In this document: positions 34,432 to 46,689 of the stretch, in pieces
Layout: each line of letters begins with the position of its first letter
Position numbering within the stretch: the stretch's first letter is position 1
Assembly (NCBI RefSeq): GCF_000340215.1
Contig: NW_006921533.1
Location: 4,490,979 to 4,554,978 of the forward strand
Direction of reading: 5' to 3'
Length of the DNA stretch: 64,000 nucleotides
DNA from: Pseudocercospora fijiensis CIRAD86
Lineage: Eukaryota > Ascomycota > Dothideomycetes > Mycosphaerellales > Mycosphaerellaceae
The notes under the pieces: model-generated
What the model saw: the letters and a program-made list of their open reading frames with translations, nothing else
Told to the model about the DNA's origin: nothing
Databases searched by the model: none
Position numbers and translations under genes: made by a program

Positions 34432-34982
34432 ATGGCCGGCGGTGCAAGTGGTGCGCCCGCCATGAATGGCACGAACAGCGACAACAAGATCGTTGAGCTC
34501 GCGATTGATTTGCCGCGCAGCCCCGGAATGCGGGTAAACATCCACTTGACGGTACTGGCAGCCTCGATCGTGCTCTTCTTGACCACTACGAGCGCTGAGC
34601 TGGGTTCTGCTCCATCAGCAATGGGCAGCTTTGTCTATGCAATGCCTGATGTGAGCAGATTCACAACGTCTATAATTTACCCGTGAACTAACTTGTGTGA
34701 CAGCGATACAATCCTGCTCAACCGATGAGCACCACGCTCTATAGTGCTCCCGCGTCTTTGGATTTCACCGTGCGCATGGCAAAAGTGCTTGTTCGCAAGC
34801 TGAACAGGCCTTGCTACGTAGGCAACAGTGTCAATCTATCTGGAGCAGCTGGAGGAGGTTCAGTGGAAGAGGAAATGGAGGCTTTTCGCTACACAGTCGA
34901 CACTGTGGTGAATCAGGTCTCTGCCCAACACTCATGGCAGTATTCGTGCAATCAGGTCATCGGAAACGGTAGGACAGTATGA
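34432..34982 (+). CDS. Proteasome assembly chaperone 4 (PAC4) homologue, two exons
   Basis: PAC4-type chaperones help assemble the 20S proteasome alpha ring. Exon 1 is 34432-34650, the intron 34651-34703 (53 nt, GTGAGC..GACAG, phase 0), exon 2 34704-34982; 165 residues. The fungal PAC4 pattern is visible: HLTVLAASIVLFLTTTSAE near residues 39-57, MGSFVYAMPD followed by RYNPAQPMSTTLY across the splice, then ARK-type segment MAKVLVRKLNRPCYVGNSVN and a Gly-rich GGGSVEEEMEAFR. The C-terminal 20 residues (from QVSAQHSW) look unlike homologues; a mis-called 3' end or further intron is possible. Note that the hydrophobic run is the core strand of the fold, not a membrane segment. Confidence 0.87.
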
Positions 34983-35316
34983 TCTTCGGCAATTAAGTAT
35001 GAGCTGTATCCGCAGCCACGAGAAATCCGAAGACCACCGAGGCCCTTGATATCCAAGGCAGCAGATTTGGAGTTGGTTGGGACACGTCCTCGAAGCCACT
35101 GTCTGCTCCAGCGGAAGTGTCCAAAGGAAGCATTCTTCATTGCGAGAAACCCGCTGGAAAGCCTCCTGTTGTGTGACGGCCGAGACCGCCTCGCAAAGTC
35201 TCTGGGACTTTGAGCTCACTTCCGACACCAAGCCCTAGCGATGCTTCCAGTTGATGTCAATCTCTGGCTGGCACTGTTAATTTGGCTAGGCTCTTTGGTA
35301 CTATGGCTCTTTGAAG
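34983..35316. other. Convergent intergenic region
   Basis: About 330 bp between the 3' ends of the PAC4 gene (plus) and the nuclease gene (minus). No supported gene. Confidence 0.5.
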
Positions 35317-36712
35317 TCACTTAAACTGCAGCTCAGCAAATAGTGGGACATGATCACTTGGTCCACGGTCTGCCGGCGTCTCATGCATATCCGCTTCGCT
35401 CAGATTTGATTCCAGCCCTCGTGAGAGTAATATCATATCCACTCTATCAGCACTGGCCCTGAAATCCTTGGAGCGCGGATAAAAGGTGTATCCTTTTTTG
35501 GTGGGATGAAGGTGACGAAAGCTGTCGATCATTTGCAGACTCGCATCTGATTGACAACCATCGGCTGATGTTCCTTCAACCTCAGACTTGCTCAAGAATC
35601 TATCTTCGAAGTCGGCACGATTCACACAGTGCTGTAACGGGAAAGTTCTTAGATTTGGGTGTCCGTCTACTAAAGTTCAATCATATGATCATCAGCAAGA
35701 TGCCTCAGAGAAGGATGGAGTTTGCCATCAAGCATGCTTACAACTTGATCGAGCGACGTTCATATCGCCAGCGATGACAACCTTGAATCCTGCGCACGAA
35801 TCAGCGTCTTCTTTGTTGCTGTATCCTAGCCCTTCGAAGGCTGCGGGAGCGAAGAATGATCAAGAGAGGGCTCATTGGCTGCGTAGACCATATGAGTCAT
35901 TGCAGTCTCCCTGATCTGGTTGCAAGCATCGTGTATCCGGGAGCCAGTGGACTTACCTTTACCCTCGAGTGCTCGGACCTCACGCTGCAGCATCTCGTGC
36001 ACCCTCAGCTTGCGATCGTGCCTCGTGCCAACTACCGCACCGGTCTCAGACTTGTAGGATCCATCGGTTCCGTTCACCAGATAACAATTGAGGATTGCCA
36101 GTCTCGGTACGGCATCATTGGCTTTGGTCTCACACACCAAAAATCGACCTTCTGCATCCCAGTCTACCTGTCGGACTTTTTCCACATAACGCTGCACAAA
36201 GTCTTGTCGGATCAAGCTGCAAACGCCATAAAGCTTTCGCCCAAAACCTCGCGCATTGTTTTTGTCCGACGGCAAATTGAAATAGGCCTTGTAAGATACG
36301 GCTCCGGTGCCCTCATCCGGCGCTGGCATGACGGCGCGCTGGACTCTTCTCTGGGTTGCTACATCGTCTGGGTTGATCTTCACTTCTTGGAGGAGCAGCA
36401 TGGTGGGCCACCTGCGATATGCACATGCGATCAGCATTCTCAATGCCAGCAAGCTCTTACACTTACCTACCCGTACTTGTGCAGAACATCTCGCAAAGAT
36501 GCTGAGGTGCTTGGCCGATCAGCAGGGAAGTTACCAGCCGTGCTTCGCGTAGCGTCGAAGAAGGCAGCAATCGTGGGCTGCAGAAATGGTGTGATGCCAT
36601 TGACGTTCCAGGAGTAGATGGCTATGCGGGCTACGTTGGGTGCTGCAGCGCTTGCTCGATCCTCCTTCACCTCCTTACGTCTTCGCTTGGATGGTGGCGG
36701 AGATATGCTCAT
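35317..36712 (-). CDS. ExoIII/AP-endonuclease-like nuclease (EEP superfamily), four exons
   Basis: Metal-dependent phosphodiesterase fold used by AP endonucleases and ExoIII. Exons: 36712-36471, 36411-35957, 35789-35742, 35669-35317; introns of 59, 167 and 72 nt, all GT..AG, giving 365 residues in one frame. Catalytic layout: WNVNGI at 35-40, LLLQEVK with Glu90 (metal ligand), NCYLVNG, GDMN at about 240-243 (Asp/Asn pair), DRVDMIL, and SDHVPL at 353-358 (Asp-His). A basic segment SKRRRKEVK near residue 8 could be a nuclear signal. It lacks the zf-GRF tail of APN2 and is shorter, so I assign only the superfamily. The start could shift by a base or two in my count, or to an upstream codon. Confidence 0.85.
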
Positions 36713-39122
36713 TTTCCGTGGCGGAGACGTGGATCGTAAATTACGTTTCTGCACGGAACAGCTGGAGACAACGCTCAGATGCAATTGACTATTCCTCGGA
36801 TGAAGCTGTCGCCGGGCAGAGCTGGATCCGTGTGGGTCCAGTCAATGAAATATCCGAGACACGGGTAAAAGTGAATGCATTCCAAATTGCTCGGCTTGCC
36901 GACACACGGATTCGAGCAACGCCGATGATGCCGTACGGCCCGGCTGGCAAATGGCGCGGACAAGGAATGCACGAAGCGAGATGTCTGGAGCAATGGATCA
37001 CTCTTCGATTTCATCAATGTGCGGCGCACATGCCGCAAGCCCTACCTCGTGCGACCGAGCGGAGCGCTTTCCGTGTTCGAAAGCCGAGCCCGACACCTAC
37101 AAATGCACCCATCGTCATTGCTCGATGCTTCACAAGCCCACCTACTGGCCGTACGCGTTGGTTGCCAAGATGCCGGCTGGAGTCTTCAACCAAGATTCCC
37201 ACACCACAGATACGACTCCAGGTACCATTGCGCAAAGGTTCCAAGCCCGCCCCTCTTTTCATTCCTGGTGACGCTATGGAGCCATGGTGACCAAGCGGGA
37301 TCTCTTCGTTTGTTTCGTTTTACTGCTAATCGGAGCGGCCCACCGATGAAGCAATCCTGGTCGCCTGAGGCTGCCTTGCTAAGGAGGAAGAGTTGGGTTG
37401 CATCCATGCTGTACCACTTTGAAATGTTCCGTCAGTGGGTCTCGAAAAGGGTGTGAGGCTCGCAAAATATCATCGCGACGGATACTCAAGGACGTGCCGC
37501 ATCAGAGCACACCGGTCAGGCAATGGCCACGTATTTTGGTTGGCTTGCTTGAGAGGATTGCACTGATCCTGGCAACCTCAGCATGGTCTACGAACGACGT
37601 GAAGTATTGATTGTGCCATCGATCAGCGGCCTGCTACCTCAAATGGGCCTGCATGTCAGTGATCGGCACATAGGACTGGAATCTACCTACGGGAGCACCG
37701 AACCGTGCAATGGACCGCACGTCAGCTGCCTGCTACTTCCCACGCACCTATCGATTGCCAGTACACGAAATGATCGCTATCATCCCGGCATCAACGCGCG
37801 AGTGCTTTGGGCAAATTCGCGAAGCCGTTGATGTGAGGCCTGCCACTAGAATCAGCTTGTAAGACTTGATATCTGTCTGCGACCGTGTCGTATTTTTCGA
37901 AATGGGAATGTTGATCCGCGCCGCACGCATCGAATCGACGACCCCGTTACGTGCACACATTCCAAATACGCTGAATGCACGTCAACAGTACAGTATTGGC
38001 AGACCGATCATTGACCGGCGCAAACCACACGGGAACGCGAGGCTCTCAATATCTTGTCGACGTATGATCGGCCGAGTGTTGATCTGAAAGCGAGCCGGCT
38101 GACAGCTTCCTCAAACCACGAATGTGGAGCACTGCACGAAGCGACACCTTTCGCGTAACAACATCCGAAGAGCTGGTTGGCCAAGACGACCCTGGAGAGA
38201 AGTCCGCTGCCCAGCCCGAACGTGGCTCAGCTTCGCCCATATTGCGCGCAGGTGATCTGGAACAGATCGACATTGTCTATGCAGCAGTGAAACTACACGA
38301 GGGTGCTTCCACAGCTTCTTCTACCTGTCATTCGACGGATTTGTTGCTAACACGCCCGCTGATGAAGCAGCGATTTTGCCGTCCAACAGGAAGTCATCCC
38401 CAACTCACTATACGGCGCCCCCAGATCCGACTCCGCACTCTGTACCTACGAGCGGCCATCTGTATCCAAGTCATCCATACTGAAAACCTGTGTCCACTCG
38501 ACGATCGTGTCTTATCCTCCGAGGGGAAGGGCACCAAGAACCAGCGTAGATGCTGCCAGCCGAAGCCATCCGGTCGCCGGCCTGTACTACAACACTCACC
38601 GCCTCAAATGGTCCACCGGCAGCATTCACTTGTTCAGATGATCGCACATGGGCCTCAGATAGGGCTGTGAAGAGTCAGTCACATGTGCGCAGACATGGGT
38701 GTCCAGTGCAGTACGGTGCCTTTCTTCTCCACGGCTTCGGCGTTCGGGCCGTGTTCTTCACAACCCGATCAAAGACTTTCCGTAGTTAAAAGTTTAATAC
38801 CCATTAGCTTCGAGCCATACCAAGCTTTGCTGCTCGCCGCCTGATGACCCATGAATGGGGCAATCGGGGGCATAATAAGACCTACAAACGAAACGCCCGG
38901 TGGCGGTTCTCTATGATCTCCCACTTTGGCATGCACATCCAAAGAGCCAACCAGTCATTCCCGGCGCCTTCCTTTGTCGTTTCAGGCCTGAAGTACTTTG
39001 CCTATATCTGTTCCCTGTCGCTCTCTCCCCTTAACACTCCTCAATGATGGTTATTCATCGGTCCTTTCCACTTTCACATTTCAGTACCTGAACAGCTTCC
39101 ATTTCGATATTGACATTTCACC
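36713..39122. other. Long intergenic or decayed-gene stretch
   Basis: 2.4 kb of normal base composition without a gene that I can support. Open frames at 36640-37290 and 38122-38670 (plus) overlap each other's strands' frames, have no recognised domain and no consistent splicing. A Cys/His-containing segment near 37050-37130 (FPCSKAEPDTYKCTHRHCSM) resembles a zinc finger but stands alone. The last part is the aminotransferase promoter, with a pyrimidine-rich run near 39005-39040. Confidence 0.45.
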
Positions 39123-40809
39123 ATGTCTCCTTCCGTCCTGAACGACGGTAATGTCGTCGACCAAGAAATCGACACGACCACAAACGGCATCGACGTCAAG
39201 GCCAGCAAATCCGCCGTTTTGCATCGATCGTTGCACCACGATCCGCTCCAAGTCGTCGGCGCTCAGGGTCACTATCTCTTCCTCAGCAACGGACAAGAAA
39301 TCTTCGATGCGACTGGGGGTGCAGCTGTGGCCTGTCTCGGGCACGGTGACGTTCGGTATGCTTTACCAAATTATCGTAACCGAACAAGCTCCTAACCCAT
39401 GTTCCTTGATCCCAGCGTCCAGGATGCTCTCATCAAGCAGATGCAAGAAGTATCATACTGCCACTCGCTTTTCTACGCGACTCGACCCGCAGAAGAACTG
39501 GCCAAGCTCCTTGTCGATAGCACCGATGGCGAAATGGCCCGAGCATTCTTCATCAGTTCTGGAAGTGAAGCCATGGAAGCAGCACTAAAGATGGCTCGGC
39601 AATACCATCTCGAGAAACCTTGTCCCGAGCCGACGCGAGCTCACTTCATCTCCCGACACCAGAGTTACCATGGAACCACGCTCGGCGCTCTGGCCGCTGG
39701 GGGTCACGTTGCGCGAAGGGCCATCTTTGAACCGATCTTGAGTGTCAACACTAGCCAGGTGAGCCCTTGCTATGCGTACAGGGGCGTCTCGTCTTGGACC
39801 AGCAATGGTCCGAACGACACGGATGCTGCATTCGTCAAGCGGCTAGAGGCGGAGCTCGATGCTGAATTCCAGCGCATTGGTCCCAAGAATGTAGCTGCCT
39901 TCATTGCTGAACCGGTCGTTGGAGCGGCACTTGGATGCGTTCCTCCTGTTCCCGGCTACTTCAAGACTATACGAAGAGTATGCGACAAGTATGGCGCGCT
40001 ACTCATTTTCGACGAAGTCATGTCAGGCACTGGACGCTGCGGACCCGAAGCATCCGAACGATTCCCAAAGCCACTTCACGCATGGCAAGACCCGCTCATT
40101 GGCGTAGTGCCAGACATCATGACAATGGGAAAAAGCTTAGGAGGCGGGTACATGCCCATAGCTGCGATGATGGCCTCTAGAGACGTTGTCGGAGCTCTAC
40201 AAGAAGGCACTGGATCTTTCAGCCACGGACAGACATACCAAGGCCATCCACTGGCTTGCAAAGCAGCGTTGACAGTGCAGAAAATTATCCAGAAAGACGA
40301 TTTGGTCGCGAATGTGCGACGGCAGGGCGCTTTGCTCGGTCGTCTCTTAAGAGAAAGGCTTGCATCAAACCCTCTGGTGGGTGACATACGTGGCAAGGGC
40401 TTGTTCTGGGGAATCGAATTCGTCAGAAACAAGGCCAGCAAAGAGCCGTTCGATCCCTCGACCGGCGTCGCGATGGGAATCCACGAGCTAGGTCAGTCCG
40501 GTTTGCAGATGCACCCCACGCTCGCACCACTCAACAATAGATGCCCTTGCAAAAACTGACTGCGATCTGATAGGCATGCAAAAGCCGTACAATATTAGCC
40601 TGTATCCAGGCACGGGAAGCGCCGACGGCCGCCGGGGCGATCATATAATCGTGGCGCCGGCGTACAACATTACTGCAGAAGAGGTGCGGTTCGTCATCGA
40701 TACGGTAGTAGCCGTCATCAACAGGTACTTCAAGCACCACCACTCGAGCGATTGGATTGGAAGCAAAGTGGGCGACCGAGAAACGGGTTTGCGTAAGCCG
40801 AGACGGTGA
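39123..40809 (+). CDS. Class III (omega) PLP-dependent aminotransferase, three exons
   Basis: Fold type I aminotransferase of class III (the BioA/ornithine/GABA/omega-amino-acid group); amino donor unknown. Exons: 39123-39355, 39416-40491, 40574-40809; introns of 60 and 82 nt. The second donor is the unusual GTCAGT. Product 514 residues. Visible: FDATGGAAVACLGHG near residue 60-75, SSGSEAMEAALKMAR (PLP phosphate site), SRHQSYHGTTLGAL, LLIFDEVMSGTGR with Asp277 contacting the PLP nitrogen, and TMGKSLGGGYMPIAAM with Lys317 as the Schiff-base lysine. The C-terminal exon carries SLYPGTGSADG and HIIVAPAYNIT, matching fungal homologues. Without splicing of intron 2 the frame ends early, supporting the model. 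No targeting signal seen, so probably cytosolic. Confidence 0.93.
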
Positions 40810-41268
40810 AAGCTTTTTCCCTGATGGGCTAGCGCGGCCTTCACCAGCTGCCATTCCTTCATGATTGCATTGCTGCATCGGCAACGGCGCTACGACTTTA
40901 GCTGAAGAATCTCGGCATTGTAGACGATTTTCATTCCATTCAAATTCTCGTTGGCCTGGGGTTGACGTCCCGAAAAAGCCGTCACGTGCTGCACTGTAGG
41001 TAGAAGAAGACTTCCATACTTATGCAAGCACATGCAAAGTGTATGCTGAGCTAGTCCGCGCGTTCGTTCTGCAGCCGGCCCCTTTCGTAGGTCACTTGAA
41101 GATAATGTGCCGGCTCCTGAGCAACGTGGCAAGTGCGATCGCGCTCCGGTGGTCAGATCGCGGGCGGCTAAATGCGGTGAATGAGCTCTTGTGGCAGTCA
41201 GGTGTGGCTTGGCGCTGCTGATATGCTGCTGTAGCTATACCACCCGCTTGGAAGGTTCCCTGCCGCGA
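40810..41268. other. Convergent intergenic region
   Basis: 460 bp between the aminotransferase (plus) and SRP19 (minus) 3' ends. No supported gene. Confidence 0.5.
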
Positions 41269-42262
41269 TCATTTCTTTTTCTTGTCTTTGACTTTCTTCT
41301 GCGGCTGTGCACCAGAGTCATTTCCCACACCCATTCCGGCCATACCAGCGGCCATGCCGGGAGGAAGCTGTCCGCCCATTTCTGCCATCATATCTTTTAA
41401 AAAGTTATCTGATACTCCGCCTCCCGTCAGCGCGGGAGAATGCAGAGGGAGGATCGTGCCGATCTTAGATCCCCTCGGGATTGCAGGAGGAGGGATCTTC
41501 TCTTTCGGCATCGGTATTCCTTGGATCTGCAAGCGTTTGGGAGTGTCTTCGGTAGTGGGGTGGGATTTGAGATAGTCTGCAATCAGCTTGTAGAGGTGTC
41601 GCTCTAAGAGCACATGATCAGTCCCGCCTTCCTTCGGCACTTATATCCAGTGCTAGAGTCTGTTGCATATGCAGAACATGCAACCCTTTCATAGTTCACT
41701 TACTGTTTGATACCTTGGAAGTGGAGGGCTTGCCGTCTCTCTTCAGCAGCGCTTTCACTCGCCCAGGATTCGCCCAGTCCTTGGGATGAGTTTTGGTTGG
41801 CTCGAGTACGATGCGAAGGTCCACACCATATGTGCTGGCAATGTAAGCCAGGGCGTCCGCTATCTCCCTCGCAAGCGGGTTCGGTACTGCGTCGTCTTTG
41901 CCGACACGGCGACCCTCCTCCCGCGACCTAGTGCTGTCGAAGTAGACTGGATAGATGCATTGGTAGTTCTTGCTGCGCTCTTGCTGTTCGCGCAGCAGCC
42001 TCTCGCGTTCCTTGTCGCTCATTTGCGGCATATTCGAGATACGCGGACCGCTCGAAGCCTGTGCCTGTCCTGGCCCTCGATCTTGCCCTTGTAGCAGCGT
42101 CTGCATTGCTTCTGGACTCATGTCCGCTAGCGCATCGCTCGCGGATGGCTGGCCGAGGGACATGCCTTGCGGTCGAGCGAAATCGAAAGCGTCCAGGTCC
42201 ATCTCCTCAGGATCGTCGGCGATCTCGTCATCATCCACCTCCTCGATGCGAGGGTTGGCCAT
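41269..42262 (-). CDS. SEC65: Signal recognition particle subunit SRP19 (Sec65 homologue), two exons
   Basis: SRP19 binds SRP RNA and lets SRP54 join the particle that targets secretory proteins to the ER. Exon 1 is 42262-41704, the intron 41703-41640 (64 nt, GTAAGT..ATAAG), exon 2 41639-41269; 309 residues. An acidic N-terminus (EEVDDDEIADDPEEMDLDAF) is followed by the SRP19 core from about residue 95: YQCIYPVYFDSTRSREEGRR, NPLAREIADALAY, VLEPTKTHPKDWANPGRV, and after the splice KEGGTDHVLLERHLYKLIAD. The tail is Gly/Met-rich and ends KKVKDKKKK, a basic RNA-binding end typical of fungal Sec65. The core pattern 'iYP.Y.d...t...GRr' is intact. Confidence 0.95.
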
Positions 42263-42874
42263 TGTGGTTGCAAATATGGCGTGGCAGAGGTGTTACGATT
42301 GCGACGGAGATAGTGTGGGTAGTTGAGATGGACAAGTAGTTGCGAACAGGATCTATGTATCATGAAGCTTGGGTTTTGGAGATGAAGTATAGAACTATGG
42401 CTGGGGCAGCTTTGCCGAGATTCTGAGTCCGGGCTGTGCGACACTGACTCGACAGCTCTCCAGCACATTCAGTAGCACTACAGACACACTCCAAAGCCAT
42501 ATAGGCCCTATTCTCTGCGTCGTGATTTCGCATGTCATCCAACGCATGCAGCAACGAAGTTGACAAAAGTCTCCTCGGAATTTCCATGTGCTATGCAAAA
42601 CAGCCATTGCTCAGCCTTCGCTGTGAGAACGATGAGGTAGCTTCTAAGATGCCACAACCAGATCAAATGATTTGCTAACGCCTCACCTATGCCACTTGCC
42701 GCCTAGCATGCAATGCTTTCGCCTCATGTCTGTCTAAAGACAGACGTCAATTCAGAATAGGCTCAAAGCAAAGGATTTAGACCATTCCGGTCGTTCCAAG
42801 ATGTCAACCCTCCACAAATGCCATCATCCCATCATTCAATCCAAGCTGCCTTACTGCATGCAGCGTCATATGTA
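42263..42874. other. Intergenic: SRP19 promoter and kinase 3' region
   Basis: 612 bp between the minus-strand SRP19 start and the minus-strand kinase stop. Only short open frames without domains. Confidence 0.5.
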
Positions 42875-45246
42875 CTATCGAGAACGTCCTCCGCTGACTT
42901 CGCTCAGCCGATCTCGTTCGATACGGATTCGTGTCGCTTCCGTGCCATCATCCTCCACTAGTTCGTCGAACCAAGGGTGCTTCAAAGCCTCGCGAGCCGT
43001 GATACGCTTCTTCGGATCATACACGAAGATTCGCCTAAGCAGGTCCAAGAAGAGGCGATTGAAGTTGGTTGTCTGTGGGATGATCTCCTCAAGCCGTCTC
43101 ATACCACGCACAAATTTCCTAGACTGGCGGGGCGTGTCCGGCATGGGGTACTGTAGATGTCCATTCTTGAAGAATCTCGCAGCCGAGTTGCGGTCGTTGC
43201 GCTTGGACAGTCGGTTCACTTCACGAATGAGATGGCGATCGATGCTATTTCCCGTGACAGCCTGGCCAATACGTCAGCATATTCCACACGTCCCACGAGC
43301 GGATGTAGACCTACCTCCATCATGCCCAGATGCTCGCAGCAGTCGTGGGTCTGGAACAGTGCATCGCCAGTCCAACACTCGACCAAAATGCATCCAAGCG
43401 ACCACAGATCTATCGGGTGTGACCATCCGATCCCAAGTATGATTTCTGGAGCTCGGTAATGTCTGGTGCTGACCACCGAGCTATGATATTCATCATCAAA
43501 CGTCGCACTTCCGAAGTCGATCAGGTTGATCTGTGGACTGAGTAGCACTCTTCGGAACTTGGCGGATCGCTGTGTCAGTGTGCTTGACGATGGGATGTTG
43601 CGGTTATATGTGAAGGTCTGATAAGTGTGGTTGAGTAGCAGGATGTTCTCCGGCTTCAGATCCGTGTGAATCAGGTTGAGATCATGCAGAAATGCAATGG
43701 ACCCAAGAAGCTGTCGAGCAAATGCTTGAATGTGAGAGCCAGGGAAGGGCACAAAGCCGCCGCTTTTGAGAAAGTCGAAGACGGACAGACCAAGAAGTGG
43801 TGTGACGATGCAGATATGGCCTCTCCAGTCGAAGCAGTCTCGAAGTTGAATGCAACGGTTTCGATTGTGCTCGTCTGCAGCTCGCAGAGTTTGGAGAACC
43901 CGAAGCTCGATGCGACTAGCATCACGATACTGCGAATAATGGTGGTGAGCAAGTGCCATTCTGGACGGGTAGCTTCCAAACTCACCTTTGGGACAGCACG
44001 GATGATCTTTACCGCGACCTCTTTCCGCGACCGAATGTCGACTGCCCGGACGACCTTGCCGAATGTGCCTTGGCCAAGAAGTGAAATTAGATTGTATCGC
44101 TCGCCGAGTCGGCTGTTCTCGTGCACGATGTAGTGGCCGTCTTCATCGTCAACTTTCTCTTTGAACTTCTCACGCTGGAACACATGTTAGTCCAATCCAT
44201 GCGCCTCCCATCTGTGGACACGATCTTACTTCGTGGATCGCCGGTACTACCACATCCTTCTGCTTCTTGAGATGTCGCGGAGGTGTCTGATATTCGCCAT
44301 ATTCGGCGAGATAGCCCCTAGGCGCCCCTGGGCGAGTAACCTCTTGTTTTTTGCGCTCCGAGTCGGTCGTCCTTGACTTAGTCTCTCGTTTCCGCTTCTG
44401 ACCAGTCTGCGCAGTGGGCATGCTTGCGCCACTACTTGCTTGTGAACCCAGCGAAGTGGGCGCTGTTGTCGCTTGTAAGCTTTCTGTGGATGTGCCATTT
44501 GTATGTGAGTAGGGCGTGTTGGTCGTGCTGTACTGCGGGACGTCTCCACTCCCGCCGTTCACTCTTCGCCTCTTGTCGGCATGCTGAGATGTCGATGAGC
44601 CGTTCGTCTGCGGCGGCGCGCGATGGACCGTAGCAGAAGGGGCTGGGCTGTCGTCGTCATGAATTTCAATAATTTCGGCTGGAGGTTTGCCGCCAAAGAA
44701 AGCAACCCAGTCTACCGGCGGCTTTGCCCGTCGCTTTCTACCTCGCTCGGCAGAGCCTGATCGATATTGGGTGCTGTTGCTGTTGCTGTATGCAGCATTG
44801 GCTTGAGAGGGCATCTCGGCACCTGCAGCAGCCGATGCACGTGACGTCGAAGGAGCGTGCTGCGGTGGAAGCGGTGGAAGCGGTGGAGGCAGAGTCCTAT
44901 GGTATTGCGTTGACTGGCTCTCCGTCCGCCTGAGCTCGTCGTAACTGACGTGTTGGGTTGTGCCGTTGCTGTGAGCGAACTCTGCTCCCCCTCGTGACTG
45001 GCCCTGTGGGTGAGAATATGCCGCAGCGCTGATGCCGCTTTCAGCGCGAGGTGGAGGTGGTAATTGGCGATTGGAAAGGTTGCTCGAGGGTCTGGTGGGA
45101 ATATTCTGGTGATAGCCTCCGCTGACGTTGCTGGAGGGCCTCGGTGGGGGGAGGTAGCGGTCCTGAGGTGAGGGCAAATACCGCTGGCGGTGGTCCAGAT
45201 GCTGGTGCGGTGGCAGCGTCTGCGTGAGCGTCTGCGGCGTGGACAT
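42875..45246 (-). CDS. LAMMER (CLK-type) dual-specificity protein kinase, four exons
   Basis: LAMMER kinases (yeast Kns1, fission yeast Lkh1, animal CLK) phosphorylate SR-type splicing factors and stress/TOR targets, mostly in the nucleus. Exons: 45246-44230, 44174-43986, 43929-43315, 43261-42875; introns of 55, 56 and 53 nt, all phase 0; 735 residues. Residues 1-330 are low-complexity Pro/Ser/Gln with basic segments (RGRKRRAKPP, KRRRVNGG). The kinase domain starts about 366: GQGTFGKV at 373-380, ATP-site Lys395, HTDLKPEN with catalytic Asp492, DFG 540-542, STRHYRAPE, and the LAMMER signature as EHLGMME at 601-607, joined across the last intron to AVTGNSIDRH. It ends HPWFDELVEDD plus a short tail. 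Confidence 0.95.
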
Positions 45247-46689
45247 GACGGTTCTGAAGGCTTAAGTGCTCATTGGAGGTGAGTTTGGAGCTGTACAGCT
45301 GAGGAAAAGGTGAGAACACACAGTGGAGCTTTTCTCCTGCCGGTGATGTCGTCGCCAGTTATCGCGCACAGGTTTCGATGCCAATCACACGTCCGCAGCA
45401 AAGCGATCCGCTCAGGCGATCTGCTGGGCAAATGTCTGCATTTCTGTTGCAATGCTGGCTGTAGCGTTGCTCTCGAGTGATGTCGGCGTCGGTGTCGGTG
45501 GGAGGGGAGAATGGAGCGGCGAGTGTGCGTTCAGAGTCGTGGGTGGAGTGGATGCAGATGACCTTGACTACTACGGCAAATCCCATGCTTGATTTTGAAT
45601 CAACAGTACACAACACCGCCCCACTGAATAATAGAATCTTTCCTTCCGTCGACCATAACCTTCAACACATGCTCTGTTCACTTCAATACGAAAATCTTTA
45701 TATTCTCACGTGCCATCCGTGGCAATGGCAGATATCTGAGTGAAGCCTCGCCTCAAAGCGGAGACACTCGAGGTCCGTCCGTAAGCAGCGCTAGCTCTAG
45801 TTCTAGAATACTGTACGTATCGCGGCCCTTCACTTTCTTTGCCGGCGGCAATGTTCGTTTCCTTGAAATGCCTCAAAAACCAGGACTCTCCGGCATGCCA
45901 TTTCCCCTGGTCTATATCTGATGTCCGTACAAGACACGCTGATGACAAGCAGCGTTTCTGCTATCGAGTTGGCTATGGCGGTGCGCTGAAACCGGCTCAA
46001 TTTACAGCGGGAATTTGTGTCTGCAGCGCAGAGACATTCTTGCGGCCGCCGAGGGACATTTGCTTCGTTCACACATGTCGCGCGAATATACGAATCCTCC
46101 AGGCCCAACGTTCTTCCTGTTGCTGCATTTGATACTGCCTTGGAAGCTCAACGCTGGTACCGATGTCGCGTTTCTCGGGCGACGCCACGGCCGTGCGCTC
46201 TCCTGCTGACCAGGAAGTGCTGTGGGAGCTCGTCACCACAAGAGTTCCGGACAGCTGGAGGGTCCTGAAGCTGCACCGAATTGCTCCAGGATGGTGGCAA
46301 TTGTTACGAAAAAGGCATACAGAGCACGCGCGCGAGAGTTTGTGTCAGGGATCAGCGTGACAGGACCACGCGTGTACGGGAGATTATTGAAGCTCAGGTG
46401 ACACGTGCAGGAGCAATCTGAATCATCCACGTGCTGTATCATATCATATATCTCCGTGCTGCACGACTTCTCAAGCTCATGGTTTCTCGCATTAATGATA
46501 GCTTCTATCCAAGCTTGGATACTGAATCCACGCGCTTGCTGCCCCTGCCCTCCAGCGTCTCTGGTAGTCAACTGGTCCATAGCGATGGTACACAGCATCT
46601 CTGAAATGGAGGTGCATGCAAATCTCTTGGTACTCGCGTGTCGGGAAAAGCTGCGATCTAGTCGAATAACCAGGCGTTACCCTGGGTTC
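45247..46689. other. Intergenic: kinase promoter and PAN3 3' region
   Basis: 1.44 kb with no gene that I can support. A 121-codon open frame at 46598-46233 (minus) has no recognisable domain and begins shortly downstream of PAN3. CACGTG-type sequence occurs near 46400-46432 (ACACGTGC, CCACGTGC). The rest looks like promoter and 3' untranslated DNA. Confidence 0.45.

Noticed and set aside
34555..34605. Hydrophobic run in the PAC4 homologue as a transmembrane helix
   Set aside because: The segment matches the conserved core of the PAC4 fold and the family is cytosolic.
38122..38670. 182-codon plus-strand frame as a gene
   Set aside because: No domain recognised, biased neither in codon use nor composition, and start and stop are not supported by context.
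46233..46598. 121-codon minus-strand frame below PAN3 as a gene
   Set aside because: No recognisable family, no clear promoter or splice structure; kept only as a possibility within the intergenic entry.
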